Shown here: in pieces, positions 30,999 through 37,221 of the stretch
Layout: each line of letters opens with the position of its first letter
Numbering within the stretch: the stretch's first letter is position 1
Source: a virus
IMG/VR virus record: IMGVR_UViG_3300028392_000054
Location: 1 to 64,000 of that record
Length of the DNA: 64,000 nucleotides
Direction: 5' to 3' (one strand)
Notes under the pieces: generated by a model
Database searches by the model: none
What the model saw: the letters and a program-made list of their open reading frames with translations, nothing else
Told to the model about the DNA's origin: nothing
Translations under genes and position numbers: made by a program

Positions 30999-31069
30999 CT
31001 GGTTCTGTAGGAGTCGAACCTACGCCTGCGGTGTTGGAGACCGCCGTGCTACCGTAACACTTAGAACCA
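30999..31069 (-). tRNA. tRNA-Trp (CCA anticodon)
   Basis: A full cloverleaf on the minus strand: acceptor TGGTTCT/AGAACCA (7 bp), D-arm GTGT...GCAC, anticodon stem GCGGT/ACCGC with loop CTCCAAC (anticodon CCA), and T-arm GTAGG TTCGACT CCTAC. The discriminator base is G; CCA is not encoded. Downstream TTTTT suggests a terminator-like end. Confidence 0.92.
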
Positions 31070-31082
31070 TAGCCATCATAGT

Positions 31083-31634
31083 TTACTTGATATCAATGAC
31101 TTTTGGCTTCTTTTCATCAGGGATATTCTTAAACAACTTGACTGACAAAAGCCCGTTTTCTACCTTGGCTGATTCTACTTCGTAAAATTCAGCAAGGGCA
31201 AAAGTGAGCTTAAAATCGCGTCCAGCGATACCGTTGTGAACGAGTTCGCCTTCTTGTTCTTTGTCTTTCTTTTTACCTTCAATTTTCAACGCCTGTTCTT
31301 CTACTGTGATTGATAGTTCTTTCTTATCGAAACCAGCAACAGCTACATTGATGACTGTGGTATCGTCTTTGTGGTCAATAATGTCATAAGGCGGATAACT
31401 TGCCTTAGCATTTGACAACTCTTTAAGCTGCTCTAGCAGCGGGGACCAGCCAATAGACCAGCGGTCTAGGCTTGGAAATAGGTCATTGATGGTAATAACC
31501 TTTGGGGCAGGCGGTTTCTGCCATTTCTTATAAATATCCGCAGGGTCATGCGGATTTGGAATTGCTTTACCATATGGGTCATATGGATTGTTGTGTTTAT
31601 CCCACGGGTCTGGGAATTGATCACGTATTTTCAT
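31083..31634 (-). CDS. Hsp20/alpha-crystallin small heat-shock protein
   Basis: A 183-aa protein. VINVAVAGFDKKELSITVEE, then ALKIEGKKKDKE and GIAGRDFKLTFAL with VENGLLSVKL at the end, is the alpha-crystallin domain. The ~80-residue N-terminal extension contains Pro-rich repeats (PWDKHNNPYDPYGKAIPNPH). GGAGACAAC precedes the ATG. Acts as an ATP-independent chaperone, perhaps for head or tail assembly, as in other large phages. Driven by the promoter at 31721-31754. Confidence 0.9.
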   Translation of the reverse strand: MKIRDQFPDPWDKHNNPYDPYGKAIPNPHDPADIYKKWQKPPAPKVITINDLFPSLDRWSIGWSPLLEQLKELSNAKASYPPYDIIDHKDDTTVINVAVAGFDKKELSITVEEQALKIEGKKKDKEQEGELVHNGIAGRDFKLTFALAEFYEVESAKVENGLLSVKLFKNIPDEKKPKVIDIK

Positions 31635-31720
31635 GTTGTCTCCTTAGACGACAACTGTGCCTTGGTACATTTACTGCCCGTAGCACAGTATTTATTTACG
31701 GTACCCAATTGGCGTACCTA

Positions 31721-31754
31721 TATAGATTTTAACAGAATCTATACAAGTTGTCTA
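31721..31754 (-). promoter_or_regulatory. Sigma-70-like promoter with dyad operator for Hsp20
   Basis: On the minus strand TAGACA (31749-31754), 17 bases, TAAAAT (31726-31731). TATAGATT (31721-31728) and AATCTATA (31736-31743) form a perfect 8-bp dyad that covers the -10, a likely repressor site. It lies about 90 bases upstream of the Hsp20 start, so the leader is long. Confidence 0.7.
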
Positions 31755-31768
31755 TACATGTATATAGG

Positions 31769-32011
31769 TTATTTTTTAGGAAAACATTTAGGACATAATT
31801 GGTTATCTAAACCTGGCCCTACTACAGCAGCTGCTTTGTCACGAGTCAATTTACCGCCAGGATGGGAATATTTGGTGGGTTCGTGTACATCACCTAATTT
31901 AGTACATTTAGTAGAGGTATCTCCAGTGACTAGGTGTAAAGACCTTCCTCTACCCATAGGCGCTATACCAAAAGTTTCTCCACCGTGAAAATCTGCATTA
32001 TTTCTAGTCAT
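31769..32011 (-). CDS. Hypothetical protein with Cys pair (80 aa)
   Basis: Contains KYSHPGGKLTRDKAAAVVGP and ends LCPKCFPKK, a C-x2-C knuckle. The start has no strong ribosome binding site, so support is moderate. Lies between the tRNA-Thr and the Hsp20 promoter. Confidence 0.45.
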   Translation of the reverse strand: MTRNNADFHGGETFGIAPMGRGRSLHLVTGDTSTKCTKLGDVHEPTKYSHPGGKLTRDKAAAVVGPGLDNQLCPKCFPKK

Positions 32012-32032
32012 GTGAATATTTTATCAGTTTAG

Positions 32033-32105
32033 AGCCCCCAACAGGACTTGAACCCGTCACCTACGCATTACAAGTGCGTCGCTCTACCAGATGAGCTATA
32101 GGGGC
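32033..32105 (-). tRNA. tRNA-Thr (TGT anticodon)
   Basis: A full cloverleaf on the minus strand: acceptor GCCCCTA/TGGGGGC (one G-T wobble), anticodon stem ACGCA/TGCGT with loop CTTGTAA (anticodon TGT, reading ACA), and a T-arm with GGTTCAAGTCC. Discriminator base T. It lies downstream of the NlpC/P60 gene on the same strand. Confidence 0.92.
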
Positions 32106-32108
32106 AAA

Positions 32109-32142
32109 GTGGGCCGGAGAGTGAGAGGCACATCCGGCCCAC
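32109..32142 (-). terminator. 10-bp hairpin after NlpC/P60 gene
   Basis: GTGGGCCGGA (32109-32118) pairs perfectly with 32133-32142, 8 bases after the lipoprotein stop on the minus strand. No T-run, so it may be a processing stem separating the mRNA from tRNA-Thr. Confidence 0.6.
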
Positions 32143-32149
32143 AATTAGT

Positions 32150-32677
32150 TTACAGTGTTTTTACTATACGGACAAATCGGATTTGCCCGCTTTTGTAATC
32201 TGTAAGCGGTTGAATTATCGTGGCATGAGCTCCACGATGTGCATTAATTATTTTTCCATTTCCAATGTAAATGGCGGCGTGATAGAAGTCTGTGCTGCCA
32301 TTGTAGGCAAACAAGACAATGTCTCCAAGCTTTGGCTTTGAGACTCTAGTTCCAATATGCCCTTGGGCATTTGCCGAGTGCGGTAGTTCTATACCGAATC
32401 GTTCATAGGCCCAGCGTACTAGACCTGAACAGTCCCATCCACGGGGACTGGCACCTGAAAACACATAAGATGTGCGTCCTACGCGAGTTTTCAGATACTT
32501 AACTACATTCCTCATTTGAGCAGTATTGCGGTGTGCTTTAGCTGTCTCAATTAAGGTTAATGGTTTAACTTGGTGTTGCTTTGTTTCTTGTGTAATTTGA
32601 GCTACAGCTGTTGCTGTAGAGGCGGAACAACCAGCAAGTGTTACAAGTATGCTGGCTATAATTACGTACTTTTTCAT
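32150..32677 (-). CDS. NlpC/P60 peptidoglycan endopeptidase with lipoprotein signal
   Basis: A 175-aa protein. An N-terminal signal (MKKYVIIASILVTLAGC) ends in a lipobox LAGC, so it is probably lipidated and anchored outside the membrane. The catalytic domain has GWDCSGLVRWAYE (Cys about 83), FYHAAIYIG (His about 132) and NAHRG, the Cys-His dyad plus polar residue of NlpC/P60 enzymes that cut the stem peptide. GAAAGGTAAGGTCGCCA precedes the ATG. A membrane-anchored phage endopeptidase could remodel the wall or exclude other phages. Confidence 0.88.
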   Translation of the reverse strand: MKKYVIIASILVTLAGCSASTATAVAQITQETKQHQVKPLTLIETAKAHRNTAQMRNVVKYLKTRVGRTSYVFSGASPRGWDCSGLVRWAYERFGIELPHSANAQGHIGTRVSKPKLGDIVLFAYNGSTDFYHAAIYIGNGKIINAHRGAHATIIQPLTDYKSGQIRFVRIVKTL

Positions 32678-32923
32678 TTGGCGACCTTACCTTTCATTGC
32701 TTTAGTACTGGGGTCGTTTATTGTCGAAGTGACACTATATTCAGTTATAGGTAAGACCATAGCATAGAAATACGGAGCCAAACAACGTTTAGCCAAAAAA
32801 ACACACCTGGCTAGTAGATAATGGAATTGACCCTATTTGTCAAATTAATCGCGCAGTTACCTGCTTAAAACACGCGTTTCTATACCTAAACTCCCCTATA
32901 AATCTTTAGTTTAGAAAATTATT

Positions 32924-33220
32924 ATGAAACTTTTTGGCAATGTAATGTTGCGTGTACTTGCAACATTTGTCGCCTCAGCACTGGGCGTAATCGGTGCGGG
33001 TACAGTCGCCGGCTCTATGAGCGGTATCCAAATTCCTATTTGGTTTAGCGCTGTAATGGGCGGTGTAATGGCCGTAGCTAAAGTAGTTGAACTGCTTGCT
33101 TTGGCTTTCTTAGAAGATGGAAAGCTTACCCTAAATGAAATTAATGCTGCTTTCCAGCAAACCGTATCTTTAAAAAATGTCGAAAATGAAAAGGAAAAAA
33201 CCAATGAAAAAAATGCGTAA
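32924..33220 (+). CDS. Holin-like membrane protein (98 aa)
   Basis: Two hydrophobic helices (MLRVLATFVASALGVIGAG and FSAVMGGVMAVAKVVELLAL) linked by a short turn, then an acidic soluble tail. Size and layout are those of class II holins. It shares a layout with the 35668-36036 product. The gene opens the plus-strand lysis cassette, 246 bases from the divergent NlpC/P60 gene. The gap shows no certain promoter. Confidence 0.6.
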   Translation: MKLFGNVMLRVLATFVASALGVIGAGTVAGSMSGIQIPIWFSAVMGGVMAVAKVVELLALAFLEDGKLTLNEINAAFQQTVSLKNVENEKEKTNEKNA

Positions 33221-34670
33221 GTTCTCTACTTTATTTGTAGCCGCAACTTCACTATTTCTTATGTTTGGGTTGTCTAGCCCCGCTATGGCTGATAGCACAA
33301 CTGACTATAACCAAAAAGTTGCTGAGGCACAGGCAAAGGTACAAGACCTTCAGAATCAGTTATCCAACGCACAAGCTAACCTTGATAGTTGGACTAACTC
33401 GTCTAACTCTCAGGCTGACCTTATTAACTCTGCCCAGACTGCCGCTACTGAAGCAAAAGATGCTTTAGAGGCTGCTGTGTCCGATTACAACAGTAAAAAG
33501 TCTGACTATGATGTGGCTTTTGCTGATGTTCAGGCTGCTGAAGTAGTAGTCGCTCAGGCAGTGGCCGCAGTAAATGCTGCTGCTGATGTAGTGGACTCTA
33601 CCTATAATTCTTACGCAGTAACCCAGCAGAACGCTGATAACGCTCAGGCTGTTATGAATCAAGCACAAAATGATTATGACACCAAGTTAATTACCGAGGG
33701 TGGTAGCGTTAAAAATGCCGCTGGTTTGGTTGTTGATGTTTACACAGGCATTAACCGTTACGGAAACCCTCCACAAAAATCAGACACTGCTTACACCAAA
33801 TGTAAGACAACTACTGTAGCCAACATTGACGCCAACTGGGGTGGCGGTGACATTCTAGGTTGTGGTTCTGATTACATCATGCTTCACTACAAGGGTTACA
33901 TTACCTACCCAACAACAACTAAAGTTTACTTCCAGGCCCCTGCTGATGATGGTTTCTATATGCAAATTGGCGGAACTCAGGTAATCAACGACTGGTCGCT
34001 AAAAGGCTGTGGAGCAAACTCTACAGGCATGTTCTCCTTTACAGGTGGAAAGTCTTACGCTATTGACGCTTGGTTCTATGAGTGGGGTGGCGGTGCTTGT
34101 TCTAGTTTAAACTACAAACCTCTAGGCGGTAGTTCTTATGCAGTAGCCCCAGCGTCATTCTTCACACAGGGCGCAGTAGCCAACTTGGTTAAAAACCCAG
34201 CACTGCTTGCTGTACTAAACGCTAAGACCGCTCTTTATGTTCAGGCAGTAGCCGCTGAAGAGCAGGCAAATGTGGTTTACAGCAATGCTTGTGATGATTA
34301 TGACGGCAAACAAGCAGCCTATGGATACGCTGGAAGTTCGTTAGCAAATAAGCACACTATTTTAGTTCCACTAGAGTACGTCATGAGTAACGCCGAATCT
34401 AACTGGCAAAACAGAAGTGATGACAAAGTAGTCGCTGATGCCAACTTGCGTGACCTAAAAGCCGAGTACAGTAGCACATTTGCTGCTATTGAGTCTGCGG
34501 TACAACAGGTAGACGACCTAGAAGCCAAAGTTGTTCAAGCAAAAGTAGACCTAGCAAACATTCCAAAGCCTACTGCTGCTGATAAGCGTAAACCAAAAAA
34601 GAATAACCCAAAGTATTTTGCTGATGGTGCGTACCTTCCTAGGCAAGCGTTTGTAATCAATTTAAAATAA
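33204..34670 (+). CDS. Secreted coiled-coil / PA14-domain protein
   Basis: ATG 33204 has AAGGAAAAAACC upstream, better than an in-frame start at 33177. Signal peptide: basic MKKMRKF, then hydrophobic FVAATSLFLMFGL, and cleavage SPAMA. Next come two Ala/Gln-rich coiled-coil arms (about 35-150 and 340-470) around a PA14-like beta domain with VYFQAPADDGFYMQIGGTQ and DAWFYEWGGGACS. Such domains bind sugars or surfaces. A tail motif TTTAAAA stop follows, directly before a stem-loop. Exported phage adhesin or wall-associated protein is likely; the gene is in the lysis region. Confidence 0.75.
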   Translation: MKKMRKFSTLFVAATSLFLMFGLSSPAMADSTTDYNQKVAEAQAKVQDLQNQLSNAQANLDSWTNSSNSQADLINSAQTAATEAKDALEAAVSDYNSKKSDYDVAFADVQAAEVVVAQAVAAVNAAADVVDSTYNSYAVTQQNADNAQAVMNQAQNDYDTKLITEGGSVKNAAGLVVDVYTGINRYGNPPQKSDTAYTKCKTTTVANIDANWGGGDILGCGSDYIMLHYKGYITYPTTTKVYFQAPADDGFYMQIGGTQVINDWSLKGCGANSTGMFSFTGGKSYAIDAWFYEWGGGACSSLNYKPLGGSSYAVAPASFFTQGAVANLVKNPALLAVLNAKTALYVQAVAAEEQANVVYSNACDDYDGKQAAYGYAGSSLANKHTILVPLEYVMSNAESNWQNRSDDKVVADANLRDLKAEYSSTFAAIESAVQQVDDLEAKVVQAKVDLANIPKPTAADKRKPKKNNPKYFADGAYLPRQAFVINLK

Positions 34671-34727
34671 TACCCCCAAAGGAATTTAACAACAATAATC
34701 CAGTTGCAGATATTCCATTGTTGGGGG
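34661..34727 (+). other. Candidate programmed -1 frameshift signal
   Basis: The last codons TTA AAA form the slippery heptamer T-TTA-AAA (34661-34667) in the reading frame, immediately followed by TAA. Five bases later a stem begins: CCCCCAA (34673-34679) pairs with TTGGGGG (34721-34727), with an inner GGAAT (34681-34685) / ATTCC (34712-34716) stem. The -1 frame is open from 34643 to 34933. All three classical parts (heptamer, 5-base spacer, stem) are present. Confidence 0.65.
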
Positions 34728-34936
34728 CAGCATTTCAAGGATTAGCTGATGCGTTTAACGCTTTAGGCAACATTGGTGCAGATTTACCTCCTGCTGTGCG
34801 AGCAAAAGCACAGAAAGTGGTTATTTCGGCCATTATTGTTACACAAGTAGCAACACAAGCTGCATCTATGGCTGCTCAAAGCGCAGCAAGTGCAGCATCA
34901 AGTTCATCAAGTTCTAGCCGAAGGAAAGAAAAATGA
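34667..34936 (+). CDS. Minus-1 frame extension of the PA14 protein (89 aa)
   Basis: The frame continues from the slippery site through IIPPKEFNNNNPVADIPLLG to an Ala/Ser-rich hydrophobic tail (KVVISAIIVTQVATQAASMA) and SRRKEK. It has no ATG or GTG; the only canonical starts are TTG codons at 34718 and 34721, inside the stem, and the AAAGGA ribosome-site-like sequence at 34678 is not at a usable distance. The product is therefore best explained as an extension of the upstream protein (577 aa in total). An independent TTG-started gene is the alternative. Confidence 0.55.
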   Translation: MIPPKEFNNNNPVADIPLLGAAFQGLADAFNALGNIGADLPPAVRAKAQKVVISAIIVTQVATQAASMAAQSAASAASSSSSSSRRKEK

Positions 34937-35097
34937 AGTTTTTAAATGACCTTATAGGCCAAATATGGACTCTTTTAGGTATGTTTGTAGCCTGGGTTGT
35001 ACTAGAAGGCTCTGCTAAGGCGGTAGTTGGCTGGTGCATCATAGGTTCATTGGTTATATGGATAGCCACGTTCCCCCTGCGAAATAGAGACGAATAA
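34933..35097 (+). CDS. Small two-helix membrane protein (54 aa)
   Basis: Starts at an ATGA overlap with the preceding frame. Two hydrophobic helices (IWTLLGMFVAWVVLEG and VVGWCIIGSLVIWIATF) flank a charged turn. Size and topology fit a holin or antiholin. AAGGAAAGAAAA before the ATG is a good ribosome binding site. Confidence 0.55.
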   Translation: MKFLNDLIGQIWTLLGMFVAWVVLEGSAKAVVGWCIIGSLVIWIATFPLRNRDE

Positions 35098-35143
35098 GAG
35101 ACAATAGAACTGTCCCCTCCAACCCTTCGAAAGGAACCCCACT

Positions 35144-35668
35144 ATGGGTAACTGGATTTTCCCGGTAAAGAAGGTCAAACTCGGATCACTATTTGGCGCA
35201 GTAGACCAGTGGCACAAAGCTCCAGGTCATCGTGGAACCGATTATAACGGTTTCCCTGTTGGCGAGCCTTTGCTTGCTGTAAATGATGGAACAATCGTAC
35301 TTAATAGACCTTTAGCAAAAAGCACCGTTCTTGGTAACGTTGTTGTACTACAGACAGATAACGGCCACTACTTCGGTTACTGCCACATGAATGAACCATC
35401 ACCACTTAAGGTTGGAACAGTCGTGAAGTCAGGCGACGTAGTTGGTAAAGCAGGTAACACAGGCTCAGCGAGTTTTGGTTGTCACCTACACTTCACACTA
35501 AGCGGTTCTGCTGAAGGTGTGTTTGGTGGCAAAGTTTACAACGCTCACGAGTACATTAAAGGCCAAATTGCAAAGCAAAAAGCTGTTAAGCCAGTTGCTA
35601 AGCCAGTGGCTGCCCCGGTCCATGCAGACCCAAAGGTTTGCCCAACTTGTAAGCAAGAGGTTAAATAA
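35144..35668 (+). CDS. M23 (LytM-type) zinc metallopeptidase, endolysin
   Basis: A 174-aa protein. GHRGTDYNG gives H29 and D33 (H-x3-D), and CHLHFTLSG gives the H-x-H pair (about 114 and 116), the full zinc site of M23 peptidoglycan hydrolases. No signal peptide, so export needs a holin, which fits the neighbours. The C-terminus has a VCPTCKQEVK knuckle and a Pro/Ala linker. AAGGAACCCC precedes the ATG. Cuts peptide cross-links in the cell wall at lysis. Confidence 0.9.
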   Translation: MGNWIFPVKKVKLGSLFGAVDQWHKAPGHRGTDYNGFPVGEPLLAVNDGTIVLNRPLAKSTVLGNVVVLQTDNGHYFGYCHMNEPSPLKVGTVVKSGDVVGKAGNTGSASFGCHLHFTLSGSAEGVFGGKVYNAHEYIKGQIAKQKAVKPVAKPVAAPVHADPKVCPTCKQEVK

Positions 35669-36036
35669 TGAAAGCACTTGGTAATTTAATTAAGCGCACT
35701 ATTGGTGTGGTTATGTTTGCTGCAATCCCAGGTATGGCTACTGGTGCTGCATCAGGCATTGGTCCACTACTTGGTGCTTTAAATGGTGTTGCTACTGTAT
35801 TCTCATCAATCATCATTTACTTTGGTGTTCAACTAGCTTGGGATGCAAGTATTTCAAACGAAGACATTGAAAAAGGTTTCCGTGCTGCTGTTGCAAAACA
35901 ATCAGCAAATGACCCTGAAGTTAAACAAGCACTAGAAGAATCAGCTGCTGAAACTCCAGAACTTGCTGACTTTGGTGACCTGACAGAACTAACAGACCAT
36001 GTAGATGCCCCTGAAGAAGAAGAGCCATTGGCTTAA
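35668..36036 (+). CDS. Holin-like membrane protein (122 aa)
   Basis: Starts at a TAATG overlap with the endopeptidase. Hydrophobic helices TIGVVMFAAIPGMATGAASG and NGVATVFSSIIIYFGVQLAW, followed by an acidic soluble tail of about 60 residues. Layout similar to the product at 32924-33220. Coupling to the lysin makes it the leading holin candidate; the acidic tail may control timing. Confidence 0.6.
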   Translation: MKALGNLIKRTIGVVMFAAIPGMATGAASGIGPLLGALNGVATVFSSIIIYFGVQLAWDASISNEDIEKGFRAAVAKQSANDPEVKQALEESAAETPELADFGDLTELTDHVDAPEEEEPLA

Positions 36037-36048
36037 ATCTTAAGTAAA

Positions 36049-36080
36049 AACCCCCTGTTGTTTAGCAGGGGGTTTTTTAT
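36049..36080 (+). terminator. Intrinsic terminator of the lysis cassette
   Basis: AACCCCCTG (36049-36057), loop TTGTTTAG, CAGGGGGTT (36066-36074), then a T-run. Between the convergent lysis and MT-A70 genes. Confidence 0.92.
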
Positions 36081-36097
36081 TAACTACTTTTTAGACT

Positions 36098-36652
36098 TTA
36101 TATCTCATTGCCCCAAACATCCCAACCATCCATCGGCCTACGAGCAAACATTTCAAGCTTTAATTGATTTGGGTACAGACGCTCAATTCTTCGGTGAACT
36201 TCGTCTGGCTTCCTTGAATGCTCCATTTTTGCAGCAAGGACCACGTGGGAAACACCTTCGTCTGCAAGGGGCAGGGGTCGGCCCTTCGTAACGTTTGAGG
36301 CAACAATAACAAACTCGGTTGTCGGTTTTACGATGCTCGGGCGGACGCCCTGCGCGCCTATTGGGGTCAAGCCGTCTTTGCGAGTCTTTACCCATGTAAA
36401 CGCAACTCCTCTATATGTAAACCCCCATGCTCGTAGAAGATCAATAGCAAAGTCCAGGCGAGGCGATGTTACCCACATAAAAATTACGCCAGGTTTGTTT
36501 AGGATACTTTGGATATCCATAGCTATTAAGTCTTCATCCGACATAGTTGGATAAAACTTTGCAGCAGCCCCCATCTTGTCTTGTGCGCCATAGTAAGACC
36601 ATGGCGGGTCCATTAAAATAACGTCGTATTTTTTATTAGGGAGTAATAACAT
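36098..36652 (-). CDS. MT-A70-type adenine N6-methyltransferase
   Basis: A 184-aa protein. VILMDPPWSY has DPPW (15-18), the catalytic motif of the MT-A70/METTL family, followed by LDFAIDLLRAWGFTYRG and a C-terminal EMFARRPMDGWDVWGNE, all standard for bacterial/phage members that methylate adenine in DNA (some in RNA). It is the second adenine methylase of the window, from a different family than the Dam-like product at 29638. AAGAAGTAAAG precedes the start. Confidence 0.88.
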   Translation of the reverse strand: MLLLPNKKYDVILMDPPWSYYGAQDKMGAAAKFYPTMSDEDLIAMDIQSILNKPGVIFMWVTSPRLDFAIDLLRAWGFTYRGVAFTWVKTRKDGLTPIGAQGVRPSIVKPTTEFVIVASNVTKGRPLPLADEGVSHVVLAAKMEHSRKPDEVHRRIERLYPNQLKLEMFARRPMDGWDVWGNEI

Positions 36653-36654
36653 CT

Positions 36655-36783
36655 TTACTTCTTGCGAACTAATTTGCGCTTGATAGCGTCAAAAATCTTT
36701 GGTCGCTTTTTTGGTGCTTTACCGTTATTGCGGCCGTCTCCGGCTTTCTTAACTGGTGCTGGTGCTGGCTTTCCTTTTGCCAT
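36655..36783 (-). CDS. Short very basic protein (42 aa)
   Basis: MAKGKPAPAPVKKAGDGRNN, then Lys-rich KAPKKRPKIFDAIKRKL. Lys-rich and Pro/Ala-rich, like the basic block at 61000-63000. Its stop is next to the MT-A70 start. Nucleic-acid binding is plausible. Confidence 0.5.
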   Translation of the reverse strand: MAKGKPAPAPVKKAGDGRNNGKAPKKRPKIFDAIKRKLVRKK

Positions 36784-36792
36784 TTTATCTCC

Positions 36793-37047
36793 TTATACTT
36801 CATAGCCTGAATTAGTTGCTCGCCACACGCTAGGTGAGTGGTTTTCCTCTACGGCAGCCTTAATTTCTGGGCTGTTGTAAAGTCTTAATATATGAATACA
36901 TGGGTCATCTCCGCTGTCATACTCCTTGTATTCTTCTTCGCTCATAGGTAAGCCATCGTGAGTATGACAGATAGTAGGACCTACCCAACCTTGGGTAAGC
37001 CCAAGCCATAGCCATTTTTCAAAAGTCATCATTTGTCCAAGTGCCAT
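36793..37047 (-). CDS. Actinophage-type hypothetical protein (84 aa)
   Basis: LGLTQGWVGPTICHTHDGLP then SGDDPCIHILRLY has the C-x-THDG-x-P-x-x-x-E-E layout of a small family frequent in actinophages. Two Cys and His may bind metal. Function unknown. Starts at the TAATG overlap with the gene upstream. Confidence 0.6.
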   Translation of the reverse strand: MALGQMMTFEKWLWLGLTQGWVGPTICHTHDGLPMSEEEYKEYDSGDDPCIHILRLYNSPEIKAAVEENHSPSVWRATNSGYEV

Positions 37048-37220
37048 TAGTTTCCTCTTCCCCAGCCGCCGCCTCTAAACTGAACTGCAAGGTTTCCAAA
37101 AACCCTGGTCATCAATTTATTGCAAGCAAGGCATTTAGGTGTCTTTGCTTCTTCGTTTATATTTTGTGTAATCGTGCAAGTAGCTTCACAGTCAGGGCAT
37201 TTATATTGATAGTTAGGCAT
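37047..37220 (-). CDS. FmdB-type zinc-ribbon protein (57 aa)
   Basis: MPNYQYKCPDCEATCTI followed by PKCLACNKLMTRVFGN and FRGGGWGRG is the layout of FmdB-like zinc ribbons: MP-x-Y-x-Y-x-C-x-x-C at the start, a second C-x2-C and a Gly-rich C-terminus. Many phages carry one near their nucleases; function is unclear. Directly follows the SNF2-like gene. Confidence 0.7.
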   Translation of the reverse strand: MPNYQYKCPDCEATCTITQNINEEAKTPKCLACNKLMTRVFGNLAVQFRGGGWGRGN

Positions 37221-37221
37221 G

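Noticed and set aside
30999-32105. tRNA genes used as phage attachment site
   Set aside because: No integrase or duplicated tRNA end was found; both tRNAs are complete and lie among phage genes.
34718-34936. Independent 72-aa gene starting at TTG 34718
   Set aside because: No ribosome binding site at useful distance, and the start lies in the paired arm of a stem; the frame is open upstream to a slippery heptamer, so an extension by frameshift explains it better. Kept only as an alternative.
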